Below, one piece after another: positions 20,926 to 32,468 of a stretch of DNA of 64,000 nucleotides. Under the pieces are notes generated by a model. That model was given only the letters and a program-made list of their open reading frames with translations, had not been told where the DNA came from and did not search any database. Each line of letters starts with the position of its first letter. Position 1 is the stretch's first letter. The translations under genes and the position numbers were made by a program. This stretch comes from Timema cristinae (Eukaryota > Arthropoda > Insecta > Phasmatodea > Timematidae), in NCBI GenBank assembly GCA_039000515.1, contig JBCFYV010001001.1:3673106-3737105 (forward strand). Direction: 5' to 3'.

Positions 20926-21586
20926 GGTCAAGACTCAGCAGCATTATTCCTCTCTCCATAGAGTGCTCTGTATCAAGCCGAATAACTCAATCTCTCTGGC
21001 AACTTTGGCCCTTCTATCCATGTTTGGATCATTCTCTTCAATGATTCTCATTGCACTGTCAATGTACTAAAAATCCAGCAATTTGTTTTGTTGAAGTTGT
21101 TTGATAATCTCAACAACATAGGGATCTTCCTCTTCATCCTTTTATGCCGTTCTCTATTTATAGAAGATCTTCATTGGTGAGTTCTGTTGAGTAGGATTGG
21201 AGCAATTCACCCGCATTTGCCTGGTCCACGTCCTTAAATCCAACATCTTGCTATGTCAACGATGTCATATCCTTAATTGGAAAGCTCGTCTTTAGGATCA
21301 AAATTATAAGAATCAGAAATATCAGGCCAAATATTTTTCTAAACTTCCTTCATACAGGACTGTTTAACTTCTGCTCCTGAATCTCGAATGTTGTCAATAC
21401 CATCCCCTTAACACCAAACTATACAGTAACACACTGTCCTCACTGGAATGTGTGCAAACAAGGCCACGTCACCACCGCACAGGGTGACTGCGAAATTACA
21501 GCCGACCATGCATTATTTTTACTATTTCTTAATCGCGTTACGGCGAAAACGCGTATAGTGATATCGCATATAACGAGGGATACCTG
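20926..21586 (-). pseudogene. Tigger/pogo-like transposase remnant, copy 1
   Basis: Minus-strand frames with breaks read Tigger-type C-terminal words: SCMKEVWKNIWPDISDSYNF, then DPKDEL, DEEEDPYVVEIIKQLQ, IDSAMRIIEENDPNMDRRAK. This is the segment after the DDE domain in jerky/Tigger transposases. The upstream end at 21586 reads CAGGTATCCCTCGTTATATG on the minus strand next to a TA (21587-21588), like a Tigger terminal repeat and its TA target. The N-terminal and DDE parts are gone, an internal deletion. The downstream end is unclear; the 33-bp array takes over. Confidence 0.6.
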
Positions 21587-21719
21587 TATTTAACGGTCCC
21601 ATTGTGCATTTTTATCATTTATTTTAATCATGCCAAACATTAGAATTAATACACACAAAACAAATTAGGAACAATTATATCTGATCTGGCTTAGCTAAAA
21701 AGTATGAAACGCTGAAAGT

Positions 21720-21930
21720 TAAGGTAGGTTTCCTTACACCTTTGTCCGATATTCGCTACTAGCTATAAAACCACTAACTAGTTTTGCAATTTCAAGTTTG
21801 TTGAGTCTCTCAATGTATGCATCCAACAAACACAGGTGATTTAGTCTACGTTGCCTCATCGTGGAGCGAAGATAGTTTTTTTCCCTCGTACAAGCATTGA
21901 ACAACTTGTTTGTGCAGTAGCTGATGTAGC
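21720..21930 (-). pseudogene. hAT-like C-terminal remnant
   Basis: Minus-strand reading around RQRRLNHLCLLDAYIERLNK resembles the end of a hAT dimerisation region (RLN-LxLL followed by a helical segment). It is short and frame-broken. The duplicate is at about 36409-36619. Confidence 0.3.
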
Positions 21931-22184
21931 TGGTACTTGTTCAAACAGTGAGTGCTCCAAGCACATTTTATTTTTGTATTGTTACCTCAGTGTGAACTTT
22001 GTATCTTGCCTCAACAAGATCTTTACATTTTCTTAAAGTTTTACTATATTTATTTTAGGGGAGGGGGTATAATTGTGATTTTTACCACCCTTAATTTCTA
22101 GAGGGGGAGGGGTGTAAAATTTACCCTCATAACCCCCCGACCCCTCCCCTTCCTGCGCCACTGAATATTCATGAACTGTTGAGT

Positions 22185-22302
22185 TTATCTCCCTCCACCC
22201 AATTTCGGGTACTCTTCCTCTAAATTTAACCTTCCTCTTCCTTAACACCCGAGGGAATTTAGTACATATGTGTATAACAACCCGAATAGTTAGTAAAACA
22301 CG
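22185..22302 (+). repeat. SINE-2 3' remnant
   Basis: Plus strand: CTCCCTCCACCCAATTTCGG, then CTCTTCCTCTAAATTTAACC, then the shared tail TAACAACCCGAATAGTTAGTAA and CACGGTGAT followed by (TA)n. The duplicate is at about 36888-36995. The (TA)n run differs between copies. Confidence 0.55.
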
Positions 22303-23040
22303 GTGATATATATATATATATTATATATATATATATATATTATTATTTAATGTGAATGAGCCCTTCCATATTCGAGTTTCTGCACAATACACATTGCTAT
22401 TTTACAACAATGAAATGTAATATCAATAAAATATAGTTTCAGCGCATCAACTATTATCGGCCCATAAATAAAGTAATTTTTAATCCTTTTGTTCGTTGGT
22501 CTTTATGATATATATTAAGAACTTAAAATTAAGCATTAAAACAATAAAATAATGTATTGAAATTTGCATAGCAAACGCTTTTCAAAGTAAGATCAAAGAT
22601 AAAATAGTAATGCCGAAATTAAAATTCACTGCTATAACGAACAGTTTACTACACCTAATTTCATAGCTGAGGAAACTGCAGGTCTTATGGAGAAAAGATT
22701 TATCTTCGCTCTCTTTCTGTTAGAGATTGCCAAACATTTAGGCTTTCAGTTTTTGGGAAGTGAGGGGGGATGGTTTACTTGGAAATCCCTCATTGTAAAC
22801 AATGGGGAATGGGAGGTTGGGGGTTCAAATGACAGGCAAAAACATTTCCTATCGGTGTACAGCCTTTTCTAGAAACAGTAACTATTTCCACAAACGTATT
22901 TTTTTCAAGATTGAAGTTTATTAAAGTTTTCTATTCCACACTTAATTATGCTTAAAACTATTTTATGTATAACACTTTTTTACTCATAATTAATATACAA
23001 ACAAATATATTACAACATGCATTTTATCCTAAATGCTATA
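22303..23040. other. No gene seen
   Basis: (TA)n run followed by AT-rich non-coding DNA. A B-box-like GGGGGTTCAAATGAC near 22820 may be a SINE relic. The duplicate is at about 36996-37724. Confidence 0.45.
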
Positions 23041-23345
23041 AATAAAATTCTTATTTGTTCTTAATCAGAAAATTAGGAAGGTCACTATCAATATCAATCA
23101 AAGCCTTAATTTTCTCTTGGGTAGGTAATTCAATGTTATGGTAAAGTGAATGAACATTTCTGCGAATTGCTGCTTGAGTAAAAGTGTCATATTTATCCAA
23201 ACGCTTCATTTGAGTGCAGTTATTTCCTTTTTTGATTGGTGTCAGTAACCCTTAGTTTTGAATTCTTGGTTAATAGAGATTACTAACTTATGACACACCT
23301 GTAGCTTCTGCAGTCTGCATTGCCACTTTATTTACTGAAAAAGAT
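23041..23345 (-). pseudogene. DDE-transposase N-terminal (HTH) fragment, copy 1
   Basis: Minus-strand pieces read NKVAMQTAEATGVS, then TKGLLTPIKKGNNCTQMKRL, then DKYDTFTQAAIRRNVHSLYH and ELPTQEKIKALI. The order (helix-turn-helix, 'TPxKK' linker, 'DxFDxxxIRRxVHxxY') is that of N-terminal regions of insect Tc1/IS630-like transposase ORFs. A one-base loss near 23250 breaks the frame in this copy. The catalytic domain is absent. Confidence 0.5.
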
Positions 23346-23665
23346 CCATCTTAACGAAAATAGGTGTAGACTCTTAACGCCATTGTCCTTTTTTTACTAC
23401 TTAATATTTTCTTCTTGGAAAGTAATTGTTTGTAACACACCGGAGATTCCATAATTTGTCTTATATTCTAACTGTTAACAAGACACTATTATTCAAACAA
23501 ATATATTAATATGCACATAAAACTATAGTTCACAGCCTTACGGCAACAATATAAAACACACAACCAACACATACAAATACACACAAAATCTTAACGTGAT
23601 CAATAAAAAATATTTTTCTACACAGAGTACTAATAAAATTGAAGTGGTTATTTAGTTAATGTTTT

Positions 23666-24694
23666 TGAGATAGCTATTAGGAACACGAGACCTAGACTCC
23701 TGTAACTTTACAAATGTGCTGGAGGAAAAAAACACCAATTACTGGCAACGACGACAGCCCAGAATTGCCAAATTTGATATACATTCGAAGGAAGACTGAT
23801 CACGGAAATTAAAAGAATAACAACGCTATTGTTCAATAGTAAGCATGCAGTTCCCTCAGCAATTAAATCAGGTGTAGTGTGTTTTTTTTCAATTAATTCA
23901 TTCAATCCTACATGTTCAGATAATTTTGCATAGATCCATGGTTCATTGTGTTTGGTGTCATTAACTATCATACGATAAATGAAATATCTTATTCCATTTT
24001 GCATAATAGAAAGTCATTGCATTTGGGTTAGGGCTCACAAGCTCGCTAGCTAGGTTGAAGTCTTGGTAAACTCCTGTGGGTTGTGAGGAATATGAAATAT
24101 GGAATATGAACCAATATTAGTTTTAAATGTATATTTATTAACAATTTAAACATTAGTGTAATTACACAGTTCACACAGACAGCATTGAATTAAACAAAAA
24201 AACTAGTCCATATTATTTTGGGTATGCGGCGCAGGACTAGCATACCCAGAGAATACGCCACTGAAGATAATCAACAAGCCCGGGATTGGGGGATGATTTT
24301 ATATTATGCTAGCAGCATTACAAGGCTGCCACAGTAAACCAAGTCGGCAAGAAGCTATCAGAATGGAATAGTCAAAAGGAACCTAAGCAGTAACTAGGTA
24401 GTTTTTAGCACTTGAACTAATTACATTTCTACTAGAATTACGCATCTTCCTGTAATCATTAAAATAATTGAAAAAGTAAATACTAAGCTAAAACTCGCTA
24501 TGACCCCCAGGCTGGAAACCGCTGCTTTATTATAACACACTTGGAAGCAATATTCAACTAGTTAGCTCCTTGAGATGTAGAACTCACTCTTCACTTTATC
24601 AAAACATTAGCAATTTGTCCATGTTTTTTAAAAACATTTTCAACTGTAAAAAATAAAGCAAAACAATGGAATTTATCAATATTCCTACAGTATT
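23666..24694. other. Segment present in copy 1 only (about 1.03 kb)
   Basis: Copy 2 reads straight from GTTAATGTTTT to TTTTGATACCTG at 38336-38350, while copy 1 has about 1.03 kb between. TTTTGA occurs at both edges and could be a short target duplication or deletion microhomology. Inside are a hAT-like terminal word (plus strand CCCCCAGGCTGGAAACCGCTG near 24510) and a 98-codon minus-strand frame that I cannot assign. It is either a composite insertion or a deletion in the other haplotype. Confidence 0.75.
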
Positions 24695-24868
24695 TTGATA
24701 CCTGTCTATCAATGTCCTGCTTCATAGCCTCATGAAAGTTGCCTTAAAATGTTAATATTGGTACGTCAATAAACTATTCAAAATATATTGTAATTTAGCT
24801 CATGAGGGCGAAGGGGCTTCCTTTAAAATTTAAAATTTAAAATTTATTATTCACATCTATATTCAAAA

Positions 24869-25085
24869 TCACGATATTTTAAATGAGAGCGGGTAGTAAG
24901 ATTTATTTGTGTTAAGTTGTTTCAAGGTATGACGACATCCTTCTACGTCTCTATTTAAAAAGACAACGCAGTTTTGTGGACAGAATCGCACCTGGATGAC
25001 CACACTTTTTTTCTTTTGGGAATCTTCGATAAGGAAATGTCTCTTGATATACCCCTTCAGGGTACACATCTCTTCACTTTCCTTC
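24869..25085 (-). CDS. Candidate terminal exon of the secreted repeat-protein gene, copy 1
   Basis: After an acceptor CTCCTCGTCAG (phase 2) the minus strand reads KESEEMCTLKGYIKRHFL, then FCPQNC, then NRDVEGCRHTLKQL, and stops at 24869. Four cysteines and a basic character suit a secreted protein. The phase fits the exon before it (46421-46729) only if that exon ends in its alternative frame (FGY then AG before the donor). In that case the junction codon is AGG and both exons carry cysteines. A donor-like CAGGTGCG inside offers another end. The C-terminus differs between copies because of a one-base indel. This could also be chance; I have no homology. Confidence 0.35.
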
Positions 25086-25349
25086 CTGACGAGGAGCCGT
25101 GTAGGTAGAGTCTATGACATCTTAATCTGTGTTCTAAATCTCACGTGTCGGGAATTACCATGCATATAACGTAATAGTCGGGCTTTTATTAAAATCTACA
25201 ACGTGTGAAATATCTAGCAAACAACTGTATCTACTTAAAATAAAAAAACTATAAAACACCAGAACTTTTAATTTATAAAATAACACCACAGAACAGCAAA
25301 CTTGGACCCAAATCAATCGTTATGTCAAATGTCACCCTAATTATTATTA

Positions 25350-25615
25350 ATATTAGCACCGCGTCTTACTACCCGTTCGGGTTATACGCACTTACGCTGT
25401 GTAATGGTAGGGTTATTATGAGATGAAATGAAGGACCTACAGTTTAACGTGGAATCCGAACCACGGTGGCGGCCTGGCATTCCTCAGATTCACAAGATGT
25501 CTTGTCAGAGGTGTAGGAAGGGTTTGGTAATCAGATAAATCTGTGCCGGGACCGAGGATTGAACCCGGCCGCCAGCATAGAAGTCTGACACCTTACCCTA
25601 GACCGCCAGGTCACC
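25350..25615 (-). mobile_element. SINE-1, full length, copy 1
   Basis: The plus strand shows TATTAGCACCGCGTCTTACT at the tail side, B-box complement GGATTGAACCC, and head complement GACCGCCAGGTCACC. Near full length. Confidence 0.9.
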
Positions 25616-25879
25616 TACTCTTGATTAACTTAGATCCCCACAATTTACTAAACGAGGAATCTCCTTTCAATGTTTGATTTTTTGAATTTGGGATTTTTTT
25701 TTGTAAAGTAGGGATCAACAGTTGGGAAATTTTAAATTTGTCTGTACAAGTCTGTGGCTAAGGACTTTCATAATAGAAAGTGATGGGGTACAGAATAAGC
25801 CTAGAATTTCCCAACTCCAGATCTCAAATCTCACAAAATTCACAACTTTCAAGCTTTTAACCAACATTGGGGGAGGGGT

Positions 25880-26025
25880 AGATTTCACCCCCAAGCCACC
25901 CACCCACCCGGTGCGACGCCCCTTATTACATCTGACCGAGATTTGGAACTCAATCTCCCCGTCATTGGCAGTCTGGTCTACCTCGAGAGTTACACCTTAG
26001 ACCATGCGGCCACAGAAGCGGGTGT
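25880..26025 (-). repeat. tRNA-like SINE head (SINE-2 type)
   Basis: Minus strand: A-box-like GTGGCCGCATGGTCTAAGG, then GCCAATGACGGGGAGATTGA, and B-box-like GAGTTCCAAATCTC. It matches the SINE-2 head layout. The body decays beyond the poly-purine GGGTGGGTGGG. The duplicate is at about 39500-39655. Confidence 0.55.
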
Positions 26026-27355
26026 CAAAGATATTTGAAGATTGTTTTTGCAACTAAACAATTTGCAAACATGCACTTGAACAATAAAAAAGGATCATTC
26101 TATTCTACGTTTTCTTTGTAATTTGCAGTGTTAGTAGGCTCGGTTGGTGGTTGGGCTATAGGAAGGGAGGGGGCTGCTACCTGAACCTAGCTTAGTGAAA
26201 GCCGGTTTATTGACACTAGAAGGCATTTTTTTTTCTGATCTCTAGCAAAAACCATCTTTGAAGTTAACTTTTTTTGAAAGGCCTTTTTGATAGCGATTTT
26301 GTCACCTGTGACTGTGTAGTGGTCCCCGTGGTGAAGAACTCAAGCTCTCAGAATGAGCGCAGCCTTTTAACCTGAAGGCTGGGGGTCTGGTGTATACCTT
26401 GTCAATGTCCTTAGTGTATAATATTTAACTTTTTGTAAAAAAAAGTATTAAAAATCGATTGTGTAGAACTTCTGTAAATATTGTCTAAATATTTTAAATA
26501 CATAAATAAAACATAACCACATGTGTGGCTCATACCTAAAAAAATATGTATTTTTATACCTCTTATCAGTCTGCGTGTAAGACGAGAAGTGTTTGCCTCC
26601 CGTATGGAACCTTGCACACAAAGCATTGCTTTTAATTATCATAGCAATGCACTTGATGCAGGATTCCACACACCAGACATTTTGTTGGAAAGGTGGAAGG
26701 GGGGGAGGGTATTTGAGAAAAGAGGAGATCAGAGGCCAAAAGGCATTTAAAACATGATATTGTTCAATCCACACATTCATCTGGGCAACATTTTCAACTT
26801 GCTGATATGGCTATTCTTTACTCTTAAGTGAAATAACTTTTAACTCATTTCACAAATTATTGTTAATCATTTACTTTAACAAATATTTTATTTATATGTA
26901 CTGATTTTACATTTTTAAATCTTCTTATATTATAGAAAAAATATATATACAGTTTTCAATATGGTCACTTAATTGTACAATAAACTAAATTCTATCTATC
27001 TATAATCTATTTATCTACAATCTAGCTACTTTATTATTTGTGATCGTGTGAAGCATAGACTTTTAATCAAAGCCACAGTTGAAAGAACACGGCTTGCTGT
27101 GTACCAACTAAGAAAACAATATAAAAAAAAAGTTCAACATAACAATACTCCTTTTAAGTTTTACCGGATGAAATTATGTTCAATCTTTGTGAAATTTTAG
27201 TATAGTTAATATCAGTAGCTACTTATTAAATTTAAAACTTTAATAACCGTCGACTGACAACAAAATTTACATTAATATTTTACTCGCTAAAGTCACATCA
27301 GTTTATTGTCCCTGCACTTATATTTTGCTGTCAACGTTGATAGTATTTTACATCA

Positions 27356-27396
<41 letters not shown>

Positions 27397-27889
27397 GTGT
27401 ATGTATTGATATTATCTATGAAGAATGACAGTCGCAAATCATATAATTTGACGTATTAATAATATGAAATGGTTTTAATAACTTTTCTAGCTGCCAATAA
27501 AATTACCTTCTATCCGCATCGGACTGATGTACCTTTTGTTTAATTGTAACACAGCAGTTGCTTCTTTGTTAAAGTTGTTGTTGTTGTTGTTGTTGCCTTT
27601 GTTTCTGTCACTCAGTAGTGGTTGTGGTGGTGACGGTTGTTAACCCCCTCTACCCCTTCTGGCTGTTTGACAACCCCAAAGCCCTGCAACAAAACCCCTC
27701 CTCACCATTAGAAGCTCAGATTTTCAAAGTATTAAATAAACATAACTTGTACAGTCGGGCATATTTCAAATTGTACAGTCCTCTCTCTTAAGGCGTTGAT
27801 TTCGTATGAGTTTGTCTGATGGCGGGGAGGTCAGGTTTCAAACCTCTGTTGGGTCCTTACTGAGGGTGGTTTTACATTATTTTTTCCCC
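26026..27889. other. No gene seen; microsatellites and a MITE relic
   Basis: Holds (ATT)n at about 27356-27397 and (GTT)n at about 27569-27596. A relic of the ATGACTTGACGTATGAA MITE family lies near 27430-27525 (here AATTTGACGTATTAAT and ACTTTTCTAGCTGCC). A B-box-like AGGTTTCAAACCTC is at about 27832. The 110-codon minus frame at 26448-26780 shows no family motif. The duplicate runs to 41486. Confidence 0.5.
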
Positions 27890-28086
27890 CAGGGCTGGTC
27901 TAAGGCGTGTGTGACACCTCATACACAACAAATTCAGGGGGGGGCACCAAAATGGACCAAAAATATATATTTTTAGTTTGTATCCGGGAAAATATAGATA
28001 TAATTAAAGAAAGTAATTTGTAAGAAGAATGCCTGCCTATTTCTTAAATTAATATTTACACGGCGCGACGCACCCATTGGACTCCA

Positions 28087-28347
28087 TTGAATGCACTAAG
28101 TTTATTGTCAAGTACCAATTCAAAATATGCCTATATAAACGTGTGGGTGGCTTTGGGGATTATACTCACCATACCTACGTCAATTGCTTCAGCCGAGAGA
28201 AGTTATTCAAAGTTGAAGTTAATAAAAACATATCTGAGATCAACTTCTTCTCAGGAAAGGTTGAACAATTTATCAATATTATCGATTGAAAATGAGATAT
28301 CATTCTCGTTGGACTATAACGAATTAATTAACACTTTGCTTCTATAA
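28087..28347 (+). pseudogene. hAT transposase C-terminal dimerisation segment, copy 1
   Basis: The frame reads NVWVALGIILTIPTSIASAE, then RSYSKLKLIKTYLRSTSSQE and RLNNLSILSIENEISFSLDY. This is the classic hATC dimerisation block (IPxSxASAERSFSKLKLIKTYLRSTMxQERL). The rest of the transposase is missing, so it is not active. Confidence 0.9.
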
Positions 28348-28382
28348 AAGCTAGTGAGTCTAATATTTAGAAGAGTGGTCCC

Positions 28383-28748
28383 CAAACTTACTAAGCAGAG
28401 GGCCACATTATAATATTCAAAGCTCTAGGAGGGCTCGATTGAACACGATACATGCAATACACACTTTATATACATATAATGTATAATTCCGTCCTAGATC
28501 TCATTTCGATACTTGCATATCTTATAACCATAGTTAAACATGACCAAAATGTAAGCTGTGCAGCCAACATAATCACCCCTCCCCTTCCCAGATCGGAGAC
28601 GTACCTCGGACCACAAACTCCACTCAAAAGACACTTTGTGGAGTGCAGCTAGCGCGGATTTTATATATAGCGGTATTCGTAGTATTATTTTTTTTCAAAG
28701 CGTCCGTGGGCCTGATTTGGCCCGTGGGCCGTAGTTTGGGGACTCCTA
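28383..28748. mobile_element. Nested hAT-type MITE, copy 1
   Basis: Starts GAGTGGTCCCCAAACTTACT and ends CCGTAGTTTGGGGACTCCTA, an inverted pair around TCCCCAAACT. It lies inside the larger hAT element, just after its coding remnant. Left flank ATTTAGAA; the right duplicate is worn here but perfect in copy 2. Confidence 0.85.
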
Positions 28749-29253
28749 ATAGAATATACCTGATAATTTTTTTGTAAAAGAGATTACGTTTTGTGAGTAG
28801 TATAAAATTCTATCATGATTCATGTACTTAGATACTAAATAGAAAATGGAACCAAATAATACATTTTAATTTTTTTTTATTTCCCAAACATAATTTTATG
28901 AAAATTCACGTTTTTGTAGTTCTTGAAAGTATAATATACTTTATACCTTAATGTATATTTATTTGTATACTGTATACCTCACTTTACAATAGAAAACAAA
29001 AATAAGCTAACAACATTTTTAAAGTAAAAAAAAAGAAGGAAAACTAAAAGATGTTAAGGATGTAAACACAATTACGTCATCATCTGACTTATAAAATACA
29101 GTCTTTTTTAGTTATTAAAAAAAATTCTCCACTAAAGATATTTATAAATAGGGTATAGTTTTAAAATGGCCACAGTTTTTTCAGATGTTGGGGCGAGGGG
29201 GGCACAAAATGTGAGTTTTGCAAACACTAAACTTTTGTTTTAGACCGGCCCTG

Positions 29254-31299
29254 TTTTCTTCCTCTCACTCTACGCATATTCGGTACAGTTCCCTTATGTA
29301 TCCTACCGCAGTGTGTAAACATAAGTTACTACTGCCCATGGCACAATACACAGAACAGTCTGTTTAGTTTCATATGGTGTTGAGTAGCTTATAAGATAGC
29401 GGCCATAGTGTAATTATTCTAGGTAAGATATATGATTTTGGTAGGAATAACAGTAGAAGATAGTTACTAAAATTACTAAAACTATTTTAATATATCCATA
29501 CATCAAGTCATGCTATCTGCAGCTTTCACTTTTGATAGATACTATCCATTTCTATGAAATAAAACAGATAATTTAGTAAAATGTTATCATTGTTGGCCGC
29601 AAAGTAATATGTTTTAATTTTCTCTGTTGTTCTTTCAATCAAAATGAGAGTATAGTTGGCTTGGTTCCAATTTGGCGCAGCTTATAAGAACTAAAATCTT
29701 AAGGGGAAAAAAGTTGGTATTAACTGGTTACTCCACTAACTTATTAACGATCTTTCAAGATTAAATGGATGTAGATAGCAAGTAAAACGAACAATGAACT
29801 GAGGCAGTAATTTTCTAACGTCTTTAAACTAAAGGTAAACGGAGAAAGGTGAATTTAATAAACAATTATCTTCAAAGTTAAAATCCCAAAAAAATCATAA
29901 GTTTCAAACTGAAGGGTCTCACACCAATCGTAAATCTTAAGATATTATCTAAAAATAAAACAGGTTTTCGAAATGTTATAATAACACATGTGAAGTATAA
30001 TAATACCCAACACAGCTTAGACCAGCACAACATTTAATGGTTTCAAACAAACAAATAGGTACATTTATATCAATAACTATTTTCACTTTTATAAATGTTT
30101 TGTTATTTGGTTCGAAATTAAACGTCAATGCAAGTAATTTTACTAACGAATTATATAACTAAACAAAATCATATTTAATAGTAAAGGAATTTTTGATTTA
30201 AAAACTTTATTTTAAAATTATACATATAATCACACAGTTTTTAAAATATTTCTATCAGTTTTTCAAGTGATTTATTATTCGTCCCTTTTTCAACTCGAAA
30301 TATTTTACTTTGCTAGCATTATATATTTTTAAACATTTAGGGCTATAGTTAGTGATAAAAATTAAAGGCTTTACGACAAAAAAATAATTGTAACTTCACT
30401 CTCACATTTATATTTTTGTGTTGTTCTATACATAACTTGACAGCCTCATATGAAAATAATAGTCCTAATACCAAACCGAGGGTTTATGACCATCAATTAA
30501 TTTGTATATTTCTCCAACACATCTCTCTAGTGGTGTATAAGCAACGAAATATGTAAGCATGATTCAATTCTATAGTAGGATTTTGGCATGAAGGTACTTT
30601 AAGAATATATATATTGCGATCACCACTAAACACAGCTTATTTTAATGGTCATATTATTGTAGAGCTATTTATATTACTATTGAATAGTTACAGTTTCAGA
30701 TCAAATGACTTGACGTATAAATATTTTAAAATTATCTTAGCAATTATTATTGCTGTCAAAAAAGTTCCTTTCTACTCGTATCTTAACCGGACTGGAGTTT
30801 AATATATCTATCTATCTATCTATCTATCTATCGGGCGCTGTCAACAATAAAGCTGATCAGTTCATGATTGAAGTCTGCAAACCGATTTAAGCCGGGACAC
30901 TGATCTGAAAGAGATTAGTGATGTGGGTTATTAATTAATTCTGGATAATTATAATATGTAATAGGTTAAAGAACATAATTAAACATCTGTTAGAACCACC
31001 TGCACCTAACAAGGTGAAAAACACTAATTATTCCATTCCTAGCCGAAGCATATAGGCCTACTTGAAATGATTGAGTACCTATATTGTACTGTGTTTAAAA
31101 TACATGTACGCCCATTTATATTCCACTAAGTTAAAACAGGGACATATTTCTTTCTTTTGAATGTATTTTATTCCTATCTCAAAAATTTTCCATAACGTCA
31201 AATGGTAGTGACTTTCAATTAATGTTAGTGGTCGAAAGTTAGCTTCATATAAAAAACGGGGGTTAGCAACAATACTAATAAATTGAATTGAATTGAAAT
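29254..31299. other. No gene seen
   Basis: AT-rich non-coding DNA. Relics of the ATGACTTGACGTATAAAT family lie at about 29505-29560 (reverse) and 30690-30790. The duplicate runs 42854-44948. Confidence 0.5.
30803..30833. repeat. (TATC)n microsatellite, short allele
   Basis: About seven perfect TATC units before GGGCGCTGTC. The matching site in copy 2 (44419-44487) is about twice as long. Confidence 0.95.
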
Positions 31300-32301
31300 G
31301 AGTAGGGTAAAGGGCCCAATTACAAGATACCTTTTGTTGGAGTCATTTTTTGACATTTAAATGGATACATTTTTCTGCACCATTTCTTCCAGAGATGTAT
31401 ACATTATCTGGCTAACAATATCCAATTTGAAATTTTTTCTATGTTTCAGATAATTTCTGGAAACCCCCCCCCCACCCCTCTCAAAACTGTCATGTGAACG
31501 ATTTCGGAAAAGGTGTTCCCCTAATATAAGACACCTAAGGATTCAATTATGAGATACTATCTTATATTACGGTAACTTAGTTTTTGAAATCGGAATATCT
31601 TATATTTTCAAAATAAAAGGTTTCCAACACAGTTTCTTAAAATGAGTTTTTATTTGAACAAAATTGTAAGTAAAAATCACATGAGAAAATAAGCAAACTT
31701 GAAGAGGGATTTTTTTTCATTGAAATCTCTTCCAAGCAATGCACTTTTTTCTCTTCACAAAATAAGATTGAAATATTGCAACATTAATGAAAGGGAATGT
31801 TCAAATGTCGTGACATGGGACACACAAGAAAATGGAGTCTCGCTTGTCACCGCATTCAACATCATATTCATCCATTTCATCCATTATTATTGTATATTGT
31901 ATATTATTAAGGCAATAATTTGTACAACAATAAAACAAGGCATCATACAATAAACAGAGGTCTAACATAAGTGTGGAAAGAAGTGGCTCCTCATATGAGA
32001 TATCTCTCAAATAAGGGAACCCCCTAATATCTCATTTTAGAGAAACGCATGATGAAACATTGTGTAACAAAAAAAAAATTGAAGAAAAACAAAAAGCATC
32101 AAAACTAATCAAGCTCCCTTATTCCTTACTATAAATACTGGATGTTACGTTATCTGGTTTTCCACTGATATAACAAAGAACTGCCCTCTATGGTACCTCT
32201 TAGGTAAGTCACGTGCCACTCGAGTGCATTTGCTGGTTCACATGATACTACCATGTCTCATATTAGGGCACTATCTCATAATAGGGTCCGTTACCCTACT
32301 C
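31300..32301. mobile_element. 1-kb TIR element with subterminal repeats, copy 1
   Basis: Starts GAGTAGGGTAAAGGGCCCAA and ends GGGTCCGTTACCCTACTC, imperfect terminal inverted repeats of about 20 bp. Words of the type TATCTCATAATAGGG and CTCATATTAGGG recur in both orientations near both ends, like transposase-binding repeats. The short frames inside (for example 31801-32010 minus) show no transposase motif. The superfamily is unassigned. Confidence 0.65.
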
Positions 32302-32468
32302 TTTGGTCTGAGACTTCATTAACCGCTATCCTCAGTGAAGTTTAATGACTGACAACAAACTGGGAAAGAGATATTCGTTCAACAGTAGCATTTTGTCCTA
32401 AAAGGAAGCCAGTATAAATATAGCAGGATTTTGTTTGTAAGGGCTTTCTTACCAAAACACTTAATATA

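Larger units (their letters stand above)
27890..29253 (+). mobile_element. hAT element with internal transposase remnant, copy 1
   Basis: Starts CAGGGCTGGTCTAAGG and ends TTTTAGACCGGCCCTG, giving terminal inverted repeats of about 14 bp. Flanks TTTTCCCC and TTTTCTTC could be a worn 8-bp target duplication. At 1364 bp it keeps only the C-terminal transposase end (28087-28347) and hosts a second, smaller hAT-type element at 28383-28748. Confidence 0.8.

Noticed and set aside
20109..20931. Long open frames on both strands (238 and 271 codons) as a protein gene
   Set aside because: They are produced by a stop-free 33-bp repeat, and the duplicate copy at 34803-35582 breaks both frames with indels. 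I keep it as a minisatellite at the end of a transposase remnant.
26448..26780. 110-codon minus-strand frame preserved in both duplicates
   Set aside because: Preservation only reflects duplicate or allelic identity. There is no family motif, no splice context and no signal peptide.
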